Source: Polynucleobacter sp.
Lineage (GTDB): Bacteria > Pseudomonadota > Gammaproteobacteria > Burkholderiales > Burkholderiaceae
DNA: 5,691 nt
Direction: 5' to 3'
NCBI GenBank assembly: GCA_023257325.1
Contig: JALRCP010000179.1
Span: 1-5,691 of the forward strand
The notes beneath the pieces were generated by a model, which searched no databases, had not been told where the DNA came from, and saw only the letters and a program-made list of their open reading frames with translations. Positions 5,130-5,691 of the stretch are shown piece by piece. A program made the position numbers and the translations under genes. Positions within the stretch are counted from its first letter, which is position 1. Every line of letters begins with the position of its first letter.

Positions 5130-5691
5130 AAACGTTGTTTACTAAATCATTGGTTGCGGGTGCGATTGCACTATCAACAGTTACAACAGCTCTAGCAGCC
5201 GATATTACCGGTGCTGGTGCTACATTCCCATACCCAATTTACGCAAAATGGGCCGAGGCTTACAAAGCTAAAACTAAGAATGGTTTGAATTACCAGTCAA
5301 TTGGTTCTTCAGGTGGTATTAAGCAAATCAAAGCGAAAACTGTAGACTTTGGTGCTTCAGATGCACCAGTGAAGTTTGAAGATTTAGAAAAAGATGGTTT
5401 GGTTCAATTCCCAGCCATCATTGGTGGTGTGGTCCCTGTGATCAACGTGGATGGAGTTAAACCAGGTCAAATTAAAGTCACTGGTGAAGTTCTTGCTCAA
5501 ATTTTCTTGGGTGGAATTACAAAGTGGAATGACAAGCAAATCGCTGATTTAAACCCAGGCGTGAAATTGCCTAATGACAACATCACCGTGGTTCATCGTG
5601 CCGATGGTTCAGGTACAACAGCGATCTTTACTGACTACCTAGCTAAGGTCAGCCCAAAGTGGAAAGAGGTTGTTGGTGCAGGTGCTGCTGT
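5126..5691 (+). CDS. pstS: Periplasmic phosphate-binding protein of the Pst ABC transporter, 3' end cut
   Basis: High-affinity phosphate receptor that delivers phosphate to PstCAB. The first 188 residues are present; the gene runs off the right edge. Residues 1-24 form a Sec signal peptide: KTLFTK basic start, hydrophobic core, and ALA before ADITG, with cleavage probably after A24. The mature part shows [37 protein letters not shown] and [11 protein letters not shown]. The phosphate ligands of E. coli PstS (T10, F11, S38, D56, R135, S139, G140, T141) correspond to T33, F34, S61, D79, R158, S162, G163 and T164, all conserved. The start has a strong Shine-Dalgarno sequence (GAGGA, 5115-5119, 6-nt spacing) and lies 57 nt after the Pho box. 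pstC, pstA, pstB and phoU are expected downstream but cannot be seen. Arsenate is a known competing ligand of this system, which gives meaning to the adjacent ars operon. Confidence 0.97.
   Translation, partial: MKTLFTKSLVAGAIALSTVTTALAADITGAGATFPYPIYAKWAEAYKAKTKNGLNYQSIGSSGGIKQIKAKTVDFGASDAPVKFEDLEKDGLVQFPAIIGGVVPVINVDGVKPGQIKVTGEVLAQIFLGGITKWNDKQIADLNPGVKLPNDNITVVHRADGSGTTAIFTDYLAKVSPKWKEVVGAGAA

Overview
The window reads as a chromosomal segment of a betaproteobacterium. The order folP-glmM-(insert)-pstS, a GC content that by eye is in the mid-40s percent, and the protein wording of FolP, GlmM, ArsC and Acr3 fit order Burkholderiales, perhaps a low-GC freshwater group such as Polynucleobacter or a relative. 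The lineage is inference from gene order and sequence style, not from a database match.

Layout. Positions 1-777 hold the end of folP (dihydropteroate synthase, 5' end probably outside the window). It is followed after 9 nt by glmM (phosphoglucosamine mutase, 787-2124). A short AT-rich hairpin lies between glmM and a convergent small gene on the minus strand (2143-2340), which encodes a 65-residue protein with a lysine-rich tail. From the intergenic region 2341-2507 an arsenic-resistance operon runs rightward: arsR (2508-2843), an arsI/cadI-type VOC metalloenzyme (2840-3325), a low-molecular-weight-phosphatase-fold arsC (3386-3877) and the arsenite permease acr3 (3915-4928). A strong hairpin terminator (4958-4986) closes it. 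After an AT-rich regulatory region with a good Pho box (5052-5069), pstS (phosphate-binding protein) begins at 5126 and runs off the right edge.

How the parts work together. FolP and GlmM are housekeeping enzymes for folate and for UDP-GlcNAc (cell wall). In many Burkholderiales they are followed directly by the pstSCAB phosphate-uptake genes. Here an arsenic module and a small unknown gene sit in that junction. Arsenate enters cells through phosphate transporters such as Pst. ArsC reduces it to arsenite, Acr3 exports arsenite, ArsI would break the carbon-arsenic bond of trivalent methylarsenicals, and ArsR would sense As(III) and control the operon. The window therefore places arsenic detoxification directly beside a main entry route for arsenate.

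Points for a second look are: a 9-4-9 perfect inverted repeat that runs into the arsR start codon and suggests a leaderless, operator-blocked arsR mRNA; the C-terminal cysteine site of ArsR; the cysteine-bearing tail of the ArsI-like protein; the lysine-tailed small protein; and a 12-codon upstream reading frame plus a possible Shine-Dalgarno-sequestering hairpin in the pstS leader. No transposase, integrase, tRNA, rRNA or CRISPR was seen.
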